From Kuschelorhynchus macadamiae (Eukaryota; Arthropoda; Insecta; Coleoptera; Curculionidae): a DNA stretch of 64,000 nucleotides. The position numbers and the translations under genes are program-made. The stretch lies in contig JAUTXW010003832.1 of NCBI GenBank assembly GCA_030620095.1, positions 434,001-498,000 of the forward strand. Reading direction: 5' to 3'. Positions 43,540-54,123 of the stretch are shown here, one piece after another; within the stretch, counting starts at the first letter, position 1, and each line of letters begins with the position of its first letter. The notes beneath the pieces are model-generated. The model was not told where the DNA came from. It was given only the letters and a program-made list of their open reading frames with translations, and made no database searches.

Positions 43540-46263
43540 GAATTGGGACATCTTACCCAATCCATGAACGGCAACAAGTCAAAACGTATCACACAAAGTG
43601 TATAGAAAATCAAATCTGCATCTCCTGATTACAAGCTTACAGAAATCCTTGATACTCTGAAGCAAAAATTATCTGTGTATGCCGCAAGACTCCAAAGATA
43701 CAAAGAATCAAATGAAAGAAAGGACGCTAACAACCTGTTTCGAAGAAGCGAAAAACAGTTCTACCAAAAAATCATGAGTAATGAGGAGGCACGCGTAATA
43801 GAACCACCGACCAAACAAGAGATCACAGAATACTGGAAAAATATTTGGTCAGAACCGAAACTACACAATAATAACGCTTCATGGATTAAAGCGGAAGAAG
43901 ACAGATACAAGTGCTTAGAGGAACAAGAGGACTTTGCAATGACAACACAAGAAGTTGCAGAAACAATCAAATACACGCATAACTGGAGATGTCCTGGAAT
44001 AGATAATATTCATAACTTCTGGTACAAATAGTTTACCTCCATACATAAAGCTCTCACTCGCCAAATTAATGAAATTATTTTAAAACCTAGCACACTCTTC
44101 AGTTTTCTCACCCAAGGAATAACATACCTTAAATCCAAAAATTCAGACAATAAAGACCCGTCAAATTACCGACCTATTAGGTGCCTTCCAACTCTATATA
44201 AGATCATCACAGCCACAATTACCAGGAGAATAGAACAACATCTAGCACACAAAAACATTCTAACGGAAGAACAAAAAGGGTGCAGGAAAAACAACCGAGG
44301 ATGCAAGGAGCAGCTCATTATAGACAGCGTCATCATGGAACAAACCAGGCAAAATTATACAAACCTTAATACTGGTTACATAGATTATAAAAAAGCCTTT
44401 GATTCGATACCCCATAGTTGGCTAACCAGAGTAATAAAATTATATAAAGTCAATAAAAACATCAGGCAATTTCTTACACAAATCATGAGTACGCGGAAAA
44501 CTAAAATCAACCTAAGAACACAAAAAGAGCACATCGAAACAGAAGAGATCTACATCAGACGAGGTATGTTCCAGGGAGATTCACTCAGCGCTTTGTGGTT
44601 CTACCTCTGTCTCAATCCACTCTCAAACACACTGAATAACACAAACTTCGGATTTCAAATTAAACACCAAAAAAATGACCTACACAAAATAAATCATCTC
44701 TTGTACATAGATGACATAAAACAATATGCAAGCACAAAGGCACAGCTTAAGGAACTCCTTAAAATCACAGAAACGTCTACCCTGGACATTAACATGAAAT
44801 TTGGTATAAGTAAATGTAAGCTACTTCATATCAACAAGGGACAGTGGAAAGACCACCCTACGAGGGAAACAATCAACAGTGAAACTATAGATAACATGCT
44901 CAAAGAAAAAATGTACAGACACCTAGGCTCCATCAAAGCACCAAAATTAATCACACACATATCAAATCAGAGCTCAAGACGGAATTTAAAACCAGACTCA
45001 CAAAGCTACTAAAAACAAAACTAAATTCGAGAAATCTAACGAAAGCTATTAACACCTTCGCTATACTTATTCTTACGTATTCATTTGGTATCATTAAATG
45101 GTCACACACAGACATACAAAACATTCACATTCTCATACGCTCTGAATTCACTAAACACAAGAAGTTTCATCCCAACGCATGCAAGGAAAGACTCACCATC
45201 GAGAGAAAAGAAGGAGGAAGGAGAATTATAGATATACAATCGCTAAATAAAAACAAATTTACGAACTCCACAACAAACAAACTAACCTCCATAAGGCAAT
45301 AGTGAAGGCAGACAAGAATTATACACCGCTCGACCTGTCTCAAACGAGCCACGCAGCAGACGAACACAGTCACATCCAATCATGACTAGAAAAGATGAAC
45401 ACCTGGTCTGAAAAAACACTTCACGGAAGACACAGATACCACATAAAGCAAGACCATATACATAAAAAGCTTTCATATACGTGGTTACAAGAAGGGCAGC
45501 GGTTCCCTGAAACAGAAGGCTTCCTTCTTGCCATCTAGGACAAAGTCATAGCAACCAGAAACTACCGAAAGCACATCATCAAGAACACAACCATTGAAGA
45601 CGAGAGGTGTAGGAGATGTCGCCAGCAGAGAGAAACGATCGATCACATAATGAGTGGATGTAGAATAATGGCCGGAACTGAATACACCGCGAGACACAAC
45701 TCAGCAGCGAAGGTCGATCATCAAGCATTGGCCACAACATACAAACTAACGGAGAACACAGACCCTTACTACCATTATACACCAACATCCATAGTTAAAA
45801 ACGAAGACTACAATCTCCTCAAACAGACCCGATAACACCTTTCAATCCAAAAAAGAGAAAATCACCTATTTAATTGACATAGCTGTCCCCAACGACGAGA
45901 ACATCCAAGCGAAATACAGTGAGAAGATCGCCAACTACACCGACTTGGCAGTAGAAGTAAAAAGGCTGTGGAAACAGGAAAATGTCATTATTGTTCCTCT
46001 CGTCATATCAGTAACAGGTCTTACCCCAACAACATTTACACCGCATTTGGCTCAATTAGGACTTAATACAGACATTCACAGGAACATCCAAAAATCGGTC
46101 ATTTTGAAAACATGTAGCATCGTTAGATCATTTCTTAATACACAATAGTTGTTTTTTTTCCATTTTCTTTTTTTTATTTTTATTTTTTGTACTGACTTAG
46201 TATAATCCCGTCAGTATAAAATACAACCACAGGAATACTGTGAGACAACAAGTCATAAAAACC
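43539..46263 (+). pseudogene. Dong/R4-like non-LTR retrotransposon, 5'-truncated
   Basis: A single RT-type ORF in pieces. 43,675-44,030: EARVIEPPTKQEITEYWKNI and HNWRCPGIDNIHNFWYK. 44,050-45,012: NYRPIRCLPTLYKIITATI, TGYIDYKKAFDSIPHSWL, RGMFQGDSLSALWFYL and LLYIDDIKQYA, the last holding the catalytic YIDD. 45,600-45,690: a CCHC motif, CRRC-x8-H-x4-C. 45,850-46,145: KKEKITYLIDIAVPNDENIQ, a PD-(D/E)XK-like endonuclease as in R2/R4/Dong elements. It ends FLNTQ at 46,146. Stops at 44,029, 45,010 and through 45,300-45,550 disable it. N-terminal zinc-finger/Myb sequence is absent. It is flanked on both sides by (TAA)n, the known target of Dong. Confidence 0.75.
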
Positions 46264-46287
46264 ATAATAATAATAATAATAATAATC
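46264..46287 (+). repeat. (TAA)n microsatellite, right of LINE
   Basis: Eight ATA/TAA units immediately after the LINE 3' untranslated region (ACAAGTCATAAAAACC). Confidence 0.95.
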
Positions 46288-46334
46288 GTTTCCTGTTTAC
46301 TTCAATATTAACATAATAATAACATAGATATTTA

Positions 46335-47150
46335 TACATATTTTTTTAGAAAAGTAAACAAAAGGCCGGCAAGTTCAGAGTTCTGCACGCAAATAGACTC
46401 TGGGCTTAAACAAAGCGACCAGCAACTTAAGTAAATTATTAACATGGCTACACAATTCAATACAGAAAGCAATGAATGTAGAGGAAAATGTATACGTATA
46501 TGTATATGGAGATTTAAAATTATAAAAAGCATAGCGGAGGAAGAGTTAGTTTGGTTACAAACATATCATATTTCTTTAGTGGCTTAGAAAAAGCAGTTGT
46601 TTCATAATTATATATCTGAAACCTATATCTGTCAAGTTAGAGCGATCTAAATCCAAATCACCCCAGTAAACACGGTTGTCACTGTTCATTCAGTACCTGA
46701 CATTTAGCTTTTCTTTTAAAGTATGACATGGAGTTTGGTAGCTGATTCAAATCTAAATTTAAGGAGTTTATTGACTTAAATATAATAAATGATGATGACG
46801 ATTTGAAAAATTCATGATTTTGTCTCGAAATATTAAGGTTTTTTCTACGTATATTTAAGTGACGAACGTCTGTGCGAAAGGTTATTTACTGAAAAAATAT
46901 GGAGGTGATTGAAATTTAATAGTTTCATGATAAAATAGTGTCGAATGCAGTTTGCGCCTAATATACATATTTAACCATGATATTTCTTTTAGTTTGTGAG
47001 ATACTCTGTTACGTCTTTTTATTCCAAAGATCAATCGAATGCAGAAGTTTTGGACGTTTTGAATTTTGCGTTTATCATTATAATTTAAACAGAGAGCATA
47101 AAGGCTGTCGGAGTGATTACAATGTGAAAGCACTAAAGAATTACACAAAA
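46335..47150 (-). pseudogene. CR1/Jockey-type LINE, 3' relic
   Basis: The minus-strand segment 47,148-46,882 reads SLVLSHCNHSDSLYALCLN, then KRKIQNVQNFCIRLIFGIKR and WLNMYIRRKLHSTLFYHETI. This is the C-terminal region after the RT domain in CR1/Jockey-type LINEs (LVLSHLDY.D.VY...L......RIQ..QN.C.R.IYG). The remaining 46,335-46,880 is degenerate tail. It is the same type as the longer copy at 60,330-62,540. Confidence 0.6.
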
Positions 47151-47221
47151 GTTTTTGTACATTTTTCTCAAGATATGTGGGTAAATTATTTTCAATGCAG
47201 AATATGCTTTTTTAACCGACA

Positions 47222-47270
47222 TCAAAAAAGGTAGAGGTTCTCATTCTCATTCGGCATGTATGTATTTTTT
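47222..47270 (+). repeat. Fragment of the repeat at 29,780-30,690
   Basis: CCGACATCAAAAAAGGTAGAGG followed by TTCTCATTC and GTATGTATTTTTTTA corresponds to the head of the 29.8-kb repeat. Confidence 0.6.
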
Positions 47271-47379
47271 TATTTTTGTTCGGCTTGGCTCATTGACCCT
47301 CTAAAAATATTTCAAAAAATAAATTATTTGTTTGACCGTCCCTCCTTATAGTTGTAAAAAAAACGCGAACCTTGGGAAA

Positions 47380-48751
47380 AGTTAGATACGCTACACTATT
47401 AGCCGCGCGCGGCGGCGGTTCAAATGGTCTCGTTGCGTTCTTTAGGCATAATAAAATACGCTATACTAAGCTAGGCTGGGCAGTCCGATTTGCCTGGATT
47501 ACCTTAAAGCTTGACGAAAGTAGCCGAAGATTTCACAGCTACCGAGCGGCAGCCGAACGTAACAGCCAATGGAATATGAAATCGTGATTTGGGTCATCAG
47601 CCGGTCTCTTCTCATAATTCGATCGATCGGTCGCTTTACGTCGGCATGCGGAAGTTCAGTTGTTCAGAGGTTGCGCCGTCGATATTCTAACTCGATATTG
47701 TTTCGAACGTTTTTAATCGATGAAAATTGATTTATATACTGTTTTTTGCAATATATATTTTTTTATTTTTTTGATCTATGTAAGTTGGAAATATACAGGA
47801 AATAAAATATTGGTAGTGACTAGTGCAAAAAAATAAACAACTAAAAAGTGCTTACGAACTTAATTTTGCAAAAATAACCAGCTTCAAGTTGGTCTAAGTT
47901 TGAGTTGTGAATGTAGATGCTACAAAATGTCGGTAGTGCAAAAAATTAAACAATTAAAGAGTGCTAACGAACTTAATTTTGAGAAAATAACCGAATTCAA
48001 GGTAAGTGGTCGCAAGTTGCCAGAACTTAGTATACGACAAACTAGTAAAGACAAAAATAAAGAAGTTCATCGAAACTTTCGCAAAAGTATGTACGATTTA
48101 GCTAACTAGATATGTAGTTGTGAAGTCTCTAACTCATTTTACGGTTATCTTTTGTTTGTTGTTTTCTAAGGACTCGTTGGACTCATTATGGTGCAAAACC
48201 GGTGTTAAAGACTTAAAATACTTAAAAGACAAAATAAAAAAACATGCGTTTTCTGCAGACCACATGAAAAGCTTGGTGAACTATGCTACGGTCGTGTGAT
48301 ATTCGCACTCAGCTAGACACAGCTTATAGAAAATCCCTTAGAGATTTTAATAAAAATGTATCCAAAAATTGTTATATTTTAAACAAAATTATAGATTGTG
48401 TAAAATTTTGTGGGGCATTCGAGCTGGCACTACATGGCCATGATGAAACGGCTTTGTCTGAAAATCCAGGGGTTTTTCGAGGGCTTATACATTTTGAGGA
48501 GTTGGGCCAAGATAGACTATCCATTTTAGCAATGTTAAATATTAAGAAATCGTTTATAAAAGGAATTTGCGTGTAATTTTAACCAACGTGTCATTCAGCA
48601 TTTTTCCAATTCTAAACAACGAAGAGTAGACCTTAACTTCAAGAGAAATTAAAGCTCAATTTAAAGATAAGATATTTATTTTTATTTGAAGTATGCCTGT
48701 TTTTAAATTTGTTATTGACCTTCCAATATAATTCACCACGAGCCGCCACTG
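47380..48751 (+). mobile_element. Internally deleted hAT element (copy B)
   Basis: The right end is GAGCCGCCACTG (to 48,751), identical to copy A. The left end is unclear. A GC-rich leader (47,390-47,700, starting AGCCGCGCGCGGCGGCGG) precedes the coding part and may be the promoter and 5' untranslated region. The stretch containing the start codon appears twice (about 47,815-47,885 and 47,933-48,003). The coding part carries the same central deletion as copy A. Confidence 0.65.
47900..48655 (+). pseudogene. hAT (ZMYM1-like) transposase, internally deleted
   Basis: 47,900-48,107: MSVVQKIKQLKSANELNFEK, then KLPELSIRQTSKDKNKEVHR, the N-terminal leader, ending in a stop at SMYDLAN. 48,112-48,280: degenerate zinc-finger part. 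48,283-48,576: CDIRTQLDTAYRKSLRDFN, LNKIIDCVKFCGAFELALHG and NPGVFRGLIHFEELGQDRLS, the last directly joining the pre-DDE region to the C-terminal tail (LAMLNIKKSFIKGI). Then FNQRVIQHFSNSKQRRVDLN follows after a stop. It lacks the catalytic core, as does copy A. Confidence 0.7.
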
Positions 48752-49585
48752 TTTGCTGGCACGACCACATCGCACCAATTTCCACGGCAGCCGCTAAGAA
48801 ACTAAAGTACTTTTTTCGAGCTCTAAGATGATCTCTGTTTTACAAATACTACCATAGATTTTCCTAACCATATGTATCACTTTTCTTGACAACGAGAAGG
48901 TTTTATTAATAATAATAATTTTCTTTATAATTTCTATTACTTTTGCCACATTTTATGTTGTGCTTGTCAATAAATATCTATGACAATATATTTGCTTTAT
49001 TCACATATCTATTAATCACTCAGATTGAAACAAGTATATATTTTTCATCTCTCTTTTTTTTCGTTCAGATCAAACATACACACGTACATACAAACATTCA
49101 TTCACTTACCAGACCTGCTTAAATAAAATCGCTTTCTATACTCCTGTACATCATTTTTCTTCCTTTCTTTGTTGTTAGTTAATTTGTATTTTATTACTGT
49201 TTTTATTATTATATTTATGTATAATTTTTAAAAATCAGTTAAGACATTTATTACATTCGACCATAAAGAGTTTTTATTTTAGGAAATGGAATTATACTGA
49301 CTTTTTAATCATCTAGTTTAGTTCATTATTATTTCACAATTGATTTTTGTACAAAATTTCAAATCGTATTGGTCAGTAGTTTTTTGATACTATAGTCAAA
49401 AGCAGTGCTATCGTGCGGGTCATACGATTTATCAACGACAAACTTTTTAAGTTTGTTTTTCTTTTATTACGTGTAATCATAACCTCCGCATAAAATCCGG
49501 AAGATGAATTAGATAGACCTACGATATTTTCATATAAAAAAAGAGGATAAACATATAAATACCATCAGTTGAAAAAGTCTTTGAG
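48752..49585. other. Spacer without recognised genes
   Basis: AT-rich. 49,330-49,390 contains TTTTTGTACAAAATTTC and CAGTAGTTTTTTGA, a fragment of the 'GCCGCCATTTTG' repeat family. Nothing else recognised. Confidence 0.35.
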
Positions 49586-49782
49586 AGTTACGTTCCCGTG
49601 AGAAATGCAATTCTGCATTTATGCACTTGCAATTCTTAGACTTTTATCTTTTCATTCTCATGCAACATAAGCATTACTGAACTTATAAATATAACTAAAA
49701 TGCATTTTGTAGTCAGTTCTCTTTGTACGCTTATGAAATAAAATTGATTTTTTAAAAATTATTTCTCGTGTTTCGAGTTAAC
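49586..49782 (+). repeat. 5' LTR
   Basis: Starts AGTTACGTTCCCGTGAG and ends CGAGTTAAC, 197 bp. TTATAAATATAAC near 49,685 may be the TATA element and TCAGTTCTCTTTG the start region. It contains about 20 bp (around GAAATAAAATTGATTTTTTA) absent from the 3' LTR. Confidence 0.9.
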
Positions 49783-49802
49783 TGGCGCAGTCGGTAGGAT
49801 TA
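49783..49802 (+). promoter_or_regulatory. Primer-binding site for minus-strand synthesis
   Basis: TGGCGCAGTCGGTAGGATTA directly follows the 5' LTR. This is the tRNA-Ser-type primer-binding site known from 17.6, 297 and relatives. Confidence 0.75.
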
Positions 49803-50251
49803 TTGCCAACAGTCGCGCATCGTGCGTACTTTCTGGTTTCGTCTCAACGATTTGTAGCAAAAATCGGACAATCAAAAAAAAAATCTTCAGGGTGTACCAA
49901 GAAACTCACTATTGACCAGGGATTTGGAACAGCATCGTCCAGCGTCCTATTGGTGCGAGTTTGGGAACACACATCGTCCCACCCTCATAACAGCTAACCA
50001 GGGAAAGGACCACATCGCCTCTCCTATTGGACCCTAGTTTAAGAATGAGAATTGGAATTATCTTCAGTACATTGCTGTAAGTGCTTCCTTTCAATTTTTC
50101 TTATTTCATTTTATTTTTATCCTATCTTAAATATTAATACTTACGTCTCTTGCAATTCCGCAAACTGGAAGATTTAACATCAGCTTTTGGAAATTTAAAT
50201 TGTGAAGGAAATTTAACACCCTTTTCTAATTTAATTCAAATAAGTAAAATA

Positions 50252-51508
50252 ATGACTACTGAACCTAATTTTCAACTAGTCAGATATCAGGCAGACAATA
50301 TTCCCTTATTCGATGGGAATCCAAAACAAATAAACAGATTTATTAATGCTTGTGATAATTTTTATAATAATCATAGAAATAAAACTGACAATAATGCACC
50401 TATAAATGTATGTTTACACGATACTATATTAAGTAAACTTGTAGGTAGGGCAGCCGATATTATTTGTTCTAGAATAGAATTAAATACATGGTCCGCAGTA
50501 AAAGCTGCAATAATTTCGACTCTTTCAGACCATAGATCGATTGATTGTATTATTCAAGATATAATAACGTCCAAACCAGAAAAAAATGAAACACCGCAAC
50601 AATTTGGCCTGCGTTTGCAAGACGCCCGCAGTTTGTTATTTTCCAAAGTAAATTTAAGCAATGAAACGCAAGCTTTAAAACTTTTAAAAATTAACGAATA
50701 CGGAAATTTAGTATTAAAAACCTTCATAAACGGTCTAAACTACCATATGCAACTTGTGGTTAGATTAAAAAATCCAGTTACTTTAGAAGAGGCAATGAGG
50801 TGTGCCTTGGAAGAAGGAAATTTTCTATATTATAAGAACCGTAGTAACATATGACCAAAAAACCCAAATTTTAATTCACAAAAACCAAAAATAAATTTGC
50901 CTACACAAGCACATTATTCTGCTAATGTGAGACCAATATTTTCGAATTACCCCGTTCAGCAATTTTCAAATTTTATGCCTTCTTATAGACAACCAATCCC
51001 AAATTTTAATAATGGAAATAATCAATTTATGGGTTTCGGACAATTTAAGCAACCCGTAAATAATTTGAGACAATCGAATTTCCCAAATCAAAATTTTATG
51101 CAAAGAAAAACTTTTACCCCAAGACCATATTTTAACCCCCAAAATCAACGCCCAACTTCTTCTGGAATATCACGCCAACAAAAGCCTGAGCCGATGAATA
51201 CTTCTTCAGGGAACACAATCCTTAGAAGAAACCAACAACCACATTCGTCACAACGTAATATTGTTGTAGAAGAACTATATAACCAATCAGTCGAATCGAT
51301 AAATGCCGATAATGATCAAAATGAAAATTTTCAAACTAGCAATGCTGAATTTCAATATTATTACCCGGAATACACCGATAATTCGCAATATTCGTGTAAT
51401 GACTCAAATACCGAATTTTCTTGTCTAGAAAATAACCCTTATGAAAATCAAATTGATTTTAATGAAGAAAATTTTCAGGAGAATCAAATTTCCAACAACC
51501 AAACATAA
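50252..51508 (+). pseudogene. gag: Gag of the errantivirus, one in-frame stop
   Basis: The frame opens at 50,150, but MTTEPNFQLVRYQADNIPLF at 50,252 is the likely start. The capsid-type region includes LFDGNPKQINRFINACDNF, KPEKNETPQQFGLRLQDAR and NLVLKTFINGLN. A TGA at 50,852-50,854 interrupts the frame, which then continues to 51,508. The C-terminal third is Asn/Gln/Pro/Phe-rich and has no CCHC zinc knuckle, as usual in this Gypsy group. The gag end overlaps the pol frame (51,466-51,508). Confidence 0.8.
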
Positions 51509-54123
51509 TACTTTTAAATAATTATACAAATTCAGATTTACCAGTAATTTTCAGACCCGAAATCAAAGCAAAATTTTTAATTGATACAGGTAGTGGCAAA
51601 AGTTTTATAAAGCCTAATTTAGCATACGAAATTTATTCAAATTTCATTTTTTCGGAACCTCTCTCAGTAAGGACAGCCCACGCTACGTCCATTCACAATG
51701 AAGTAATTAATATACCAATATTCCCTTGTTTTAATCATGCAGGTAATCATAAGTTTTATCTTTTTGATTTTTCACCTAAATTTGACGGACTTTTAGGAAT
51801 TGATTTTTTGACACATATTGGAGCGAACATAAATTTGAAACATTGTTCTTTAGATACTCAATTTGTAACCTTGCCTTTATATTATCAAAATAATATATCA
51901 AACTTACATAATTTTGAAACTATCGAAATAATAATTCCCCCACGCACATGTCAGAGAATCAAACTGCCTGTACGTCAATCAAATGGTTTAGGTATTTTAA
52001 AATATACAGATTTTGGTTGCGCAGAGATGCCAGAAGCTTTAGTACAAGTCATTGACTCTTACGCAACAAGCATAATTACGAATAGTCGCGAAAACCCAGT
52101 TAAAATAAAAATATTTAATCCCATAGATATCGAAACCATAAATGAAGTAGAAAACAACTTCATAGAAAAAATCGAAACTGATATGGAAACCATAAATGAA
52201 GTAGAAAACAACTTCATAGAAAAAATGGAAACTGATACGGAAATAAATGAATATATGGATAATATACAAAAACAAAACTTAAAAAATTTAAGACTGTCAC
52301 ATTGTAATCAGGAGGAATACACAGCTATTCGAAATTTGTGTTACGAATATCGTGACATATTTTATTGTGAGGGCATCCCACTTACATTTACTAATCAAAT
52401 TAAACATAAAATAAACTTAACCAATGACACACCTATATATACAAAAACTTATCGATATCCTGAAATTCATAAAAAAGAGGTTAAAACCCAAATTAACAAA
52501 ATGTTAGAGAACGGTATCATTCAAAACTCAACGTCACCGTGGAGTAGTCCAATTTGGATTGTCCCAAAAAAGATGGACGCGTCCGGTAAACGTAAATGGC
52601 GTATCGTTTGCGATTTCCGTAAAATCAATGAGCGCAGTATTGACGATAAAGTTCCTTTACCAAATATATCGGATATTCTCGATAAACTGGGAAAATCCCA
52701 ATATTTCAGCACATTGGATCTCGCAACCGGATTTCATCAAATAGAAATGGAACCGAATGATATACCTAAGACAGCCTTCTCAACCGATACAGGTCATTAT
52801 GAATTTAGACGCATGCCTTTTGGCTTAAAAAATGCGCCCTCTACATTTCAGCGAGTCATGAACAACGTCCTTCGGGGACTTCAAAATGAAATCTGTTCTG
52901 TATATCTTGATGACATAATAATCTTCTCTACGTCACTTCAAGAGCAAATCGATAGATTGAAATCCGTTTTTGATAGACTTAGAAAATCCAATTTAAAAGT
53001 GCAGCTAGACAAATCAGAATTTTTACACAAAGAAGTTGCTTATTTAGGTCACAAATTTACAAGCGAAGGTGTAAAACCTAATCCTGATAAAGTCACCGCA
53101 GTTAAAAATTTCCCCATACCAAAAACCCAAAAAGACATTAAGTCATTTTTAGGACTAGCCGGATATTATCGTAGATTCATCAAAGACTTCGCAAAAATCA
53201 CAAAACCCCTTACACTATGTCTTAAAAAAGGAGCGAAAGTTGAACACTCACCAGCCTTTATTCAATCCTTTAACCATTTAAAAGAATTGCTTGTTAATGC
53301 TCCAATACTAAAATATCGCGATTTTGAAAAACCTTTTGTCCTTACGACAGACGCCTCAAATGTAGCCCTAGGCGCTGTCCTTTCTCAAGGCAACCCACCA
53401 AATGACAACCCTCTAGCATTCGCGTCGCGCGCTCTAAATGAAACAGAACAAAAATACTCAACGATTGAAAAAGAACTTTTAGGAATCGTTTGGGCATGTA
53501 AATATTTTAGACCTTACCTTTATGGGAAAAATTTTAAAATATATACTGACCATCGCCCATTAGTGTGGTTATTTAACCTCAAAGAACCAAATTCGAAATT
53601 AGTACGTTGGAGGCTAAAACTCGAAGAGTATGATTATGAAATAGTCTACAAAAAAGGGAAACAAAACACTAACGCTGACGCCCTTAGCCGAATTCAATTA
53701 AACGCAATCGAATCAGAATCATTAATAAATTACCCAGGCGATATAGACACCGACGTAACGCAATTCCTAAACGACCAATTTAACCCAGATATCCTTGACT
53801 CTGAAGTAGTGTCACAAACAATAGAAAGACTAGAACACGAACCTGAAGCAACACCCAAAATTAATATTATTTCTGACATTCTAATAACTCCACCTGTAAC
53901 ACAACTAACCCCCAATATTCCAATAAAACCACCCGTAACGGAAACCATACACAGTACGAATGCTAACGAAAATCATTCCAATATGACTATATTAGATGAA
54001 ATTATTAATAATAAAGCTCATCAACTTATTATTAAAAAAGCACCTTATGACAAATATGTTAAAACCAAACGTGAAGATTTCGAAGGACATCAAATTATTC
54101 ACGCAACATTACCCACTAATTAA
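51466..54123 (+). CDS. pol: Pol part 1: protease, reverse transcriptase, RNase H
   Basis: The frame is -1 relative to gag and opens at 51,466. Protease: FLIDTGSGKSFIKP with the catalytic DTG, and FDGLLGIDFL as the flap/ILG-type motif. RT: WIVPKKMDASGKRKWRIVCD, FSTLDLATGFHQIEM, RRMPFGLKNAPSTFQRVM and VYLDDIIIFS with the catalytic YLDD near 52,905. RNase H: LTTDASNVALGAVLSQ, IEKELLGIVWACKYFRPYLY and TDHRPLVWLF. A duplicated 54-bp segment at 52,129-52,234 repeats an ETINEVENNFIEK motif. The frame stops at 54,123, before the integrase. In relatives pol is one continuous ORF, so this is a break, with coding resuming in another frame. Confidence 0.85.
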   Translation, partial: RKFSGESNFQQPNIILLNNYTNSDLPVIFRPEIKAKFLIDTGSGKSFIKPNLAYEIYSNFIFSEPLSVRTAHATSIHNEVINIPIFPCFNHAGNHKFYLFDFSPKFDGLLGIDFLTHIGANINLKHCSLDTQFVTLPLYYQNNISNLHNFETIEIIIPPRTCQRIKLPVRQSNGLGILKYTDFGCAEMPEALVQVIDSYATSIITNSRENPVKIKIFNPIDIETINEVENNFIEKIETDMETINEVENNFIEKMETDTEINEYMDNIQKQNLKNLRLSHCNQEEYTAIRNLCYEYRDIFYCEGIPLTFTNQIKHKINLTNDTPIYTKTYRYPEIHKKEVKTQINKMLENGIIQNSTSPWSSPIWIVPKKMDASGKRKWRIVCDFRKINERSIDDKVPLPNISDILDKLGKSQYFSTLDLATGFHQIEMEPNDIPKTAFSTDTGHYEFRRMPFGLKNAPSTFQRVMNNVLRGLQNEICSVYLDDIIIFSTSLQEQIDRLKSVFDRLRKSNLKVQLDKSEFLHKEVAYLGHKFTSEGVKPNPDKVTAVKNFPIPKTQKDIKSFLGLAGYYRRFIKDFAKITKPLTLCLKKGAKVEHSPAFIQSFNHLKELLVNAPILKYRDFEKPFVLTTDASNVALGAVLSQGNPPNDNPLAFASRALNETEQKYSTIEKELLGIVWACKYFRPYLYGKNFKIYTDHRPLVWLFNLKEPNSKLVRWRLKLEEYDYEIVYKKGKQNTNADALSRIQLNAIESESLINYPGDIDTDVTQFLNDQFNPDILDSEVVSQTIERLEHEPEATPKINIISDILITPPVTQLTPNIPIKPPVTETIHSTNANENHSNMTILDEIINNKAHQLIIKKAPYDKYVKTKREDFEGHQIIHATLPTN
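51469..51475 (+). promoter_or_regulatory. Candidate -1 frameshift site between gag and pol
   Basis: A AAT TTT in the gag frame fits the X XXY YYZ slippery pattern and lies at the start of the only 43-nt window in which both frames are open. No downstream structure was assessed. Confidence 0.5.

Noticed and set aside
45167..45788. Overlapping minus-strand ORFs
   Set aside because: Antisense of the Dong/R4-like LINE; no motifs of their own.
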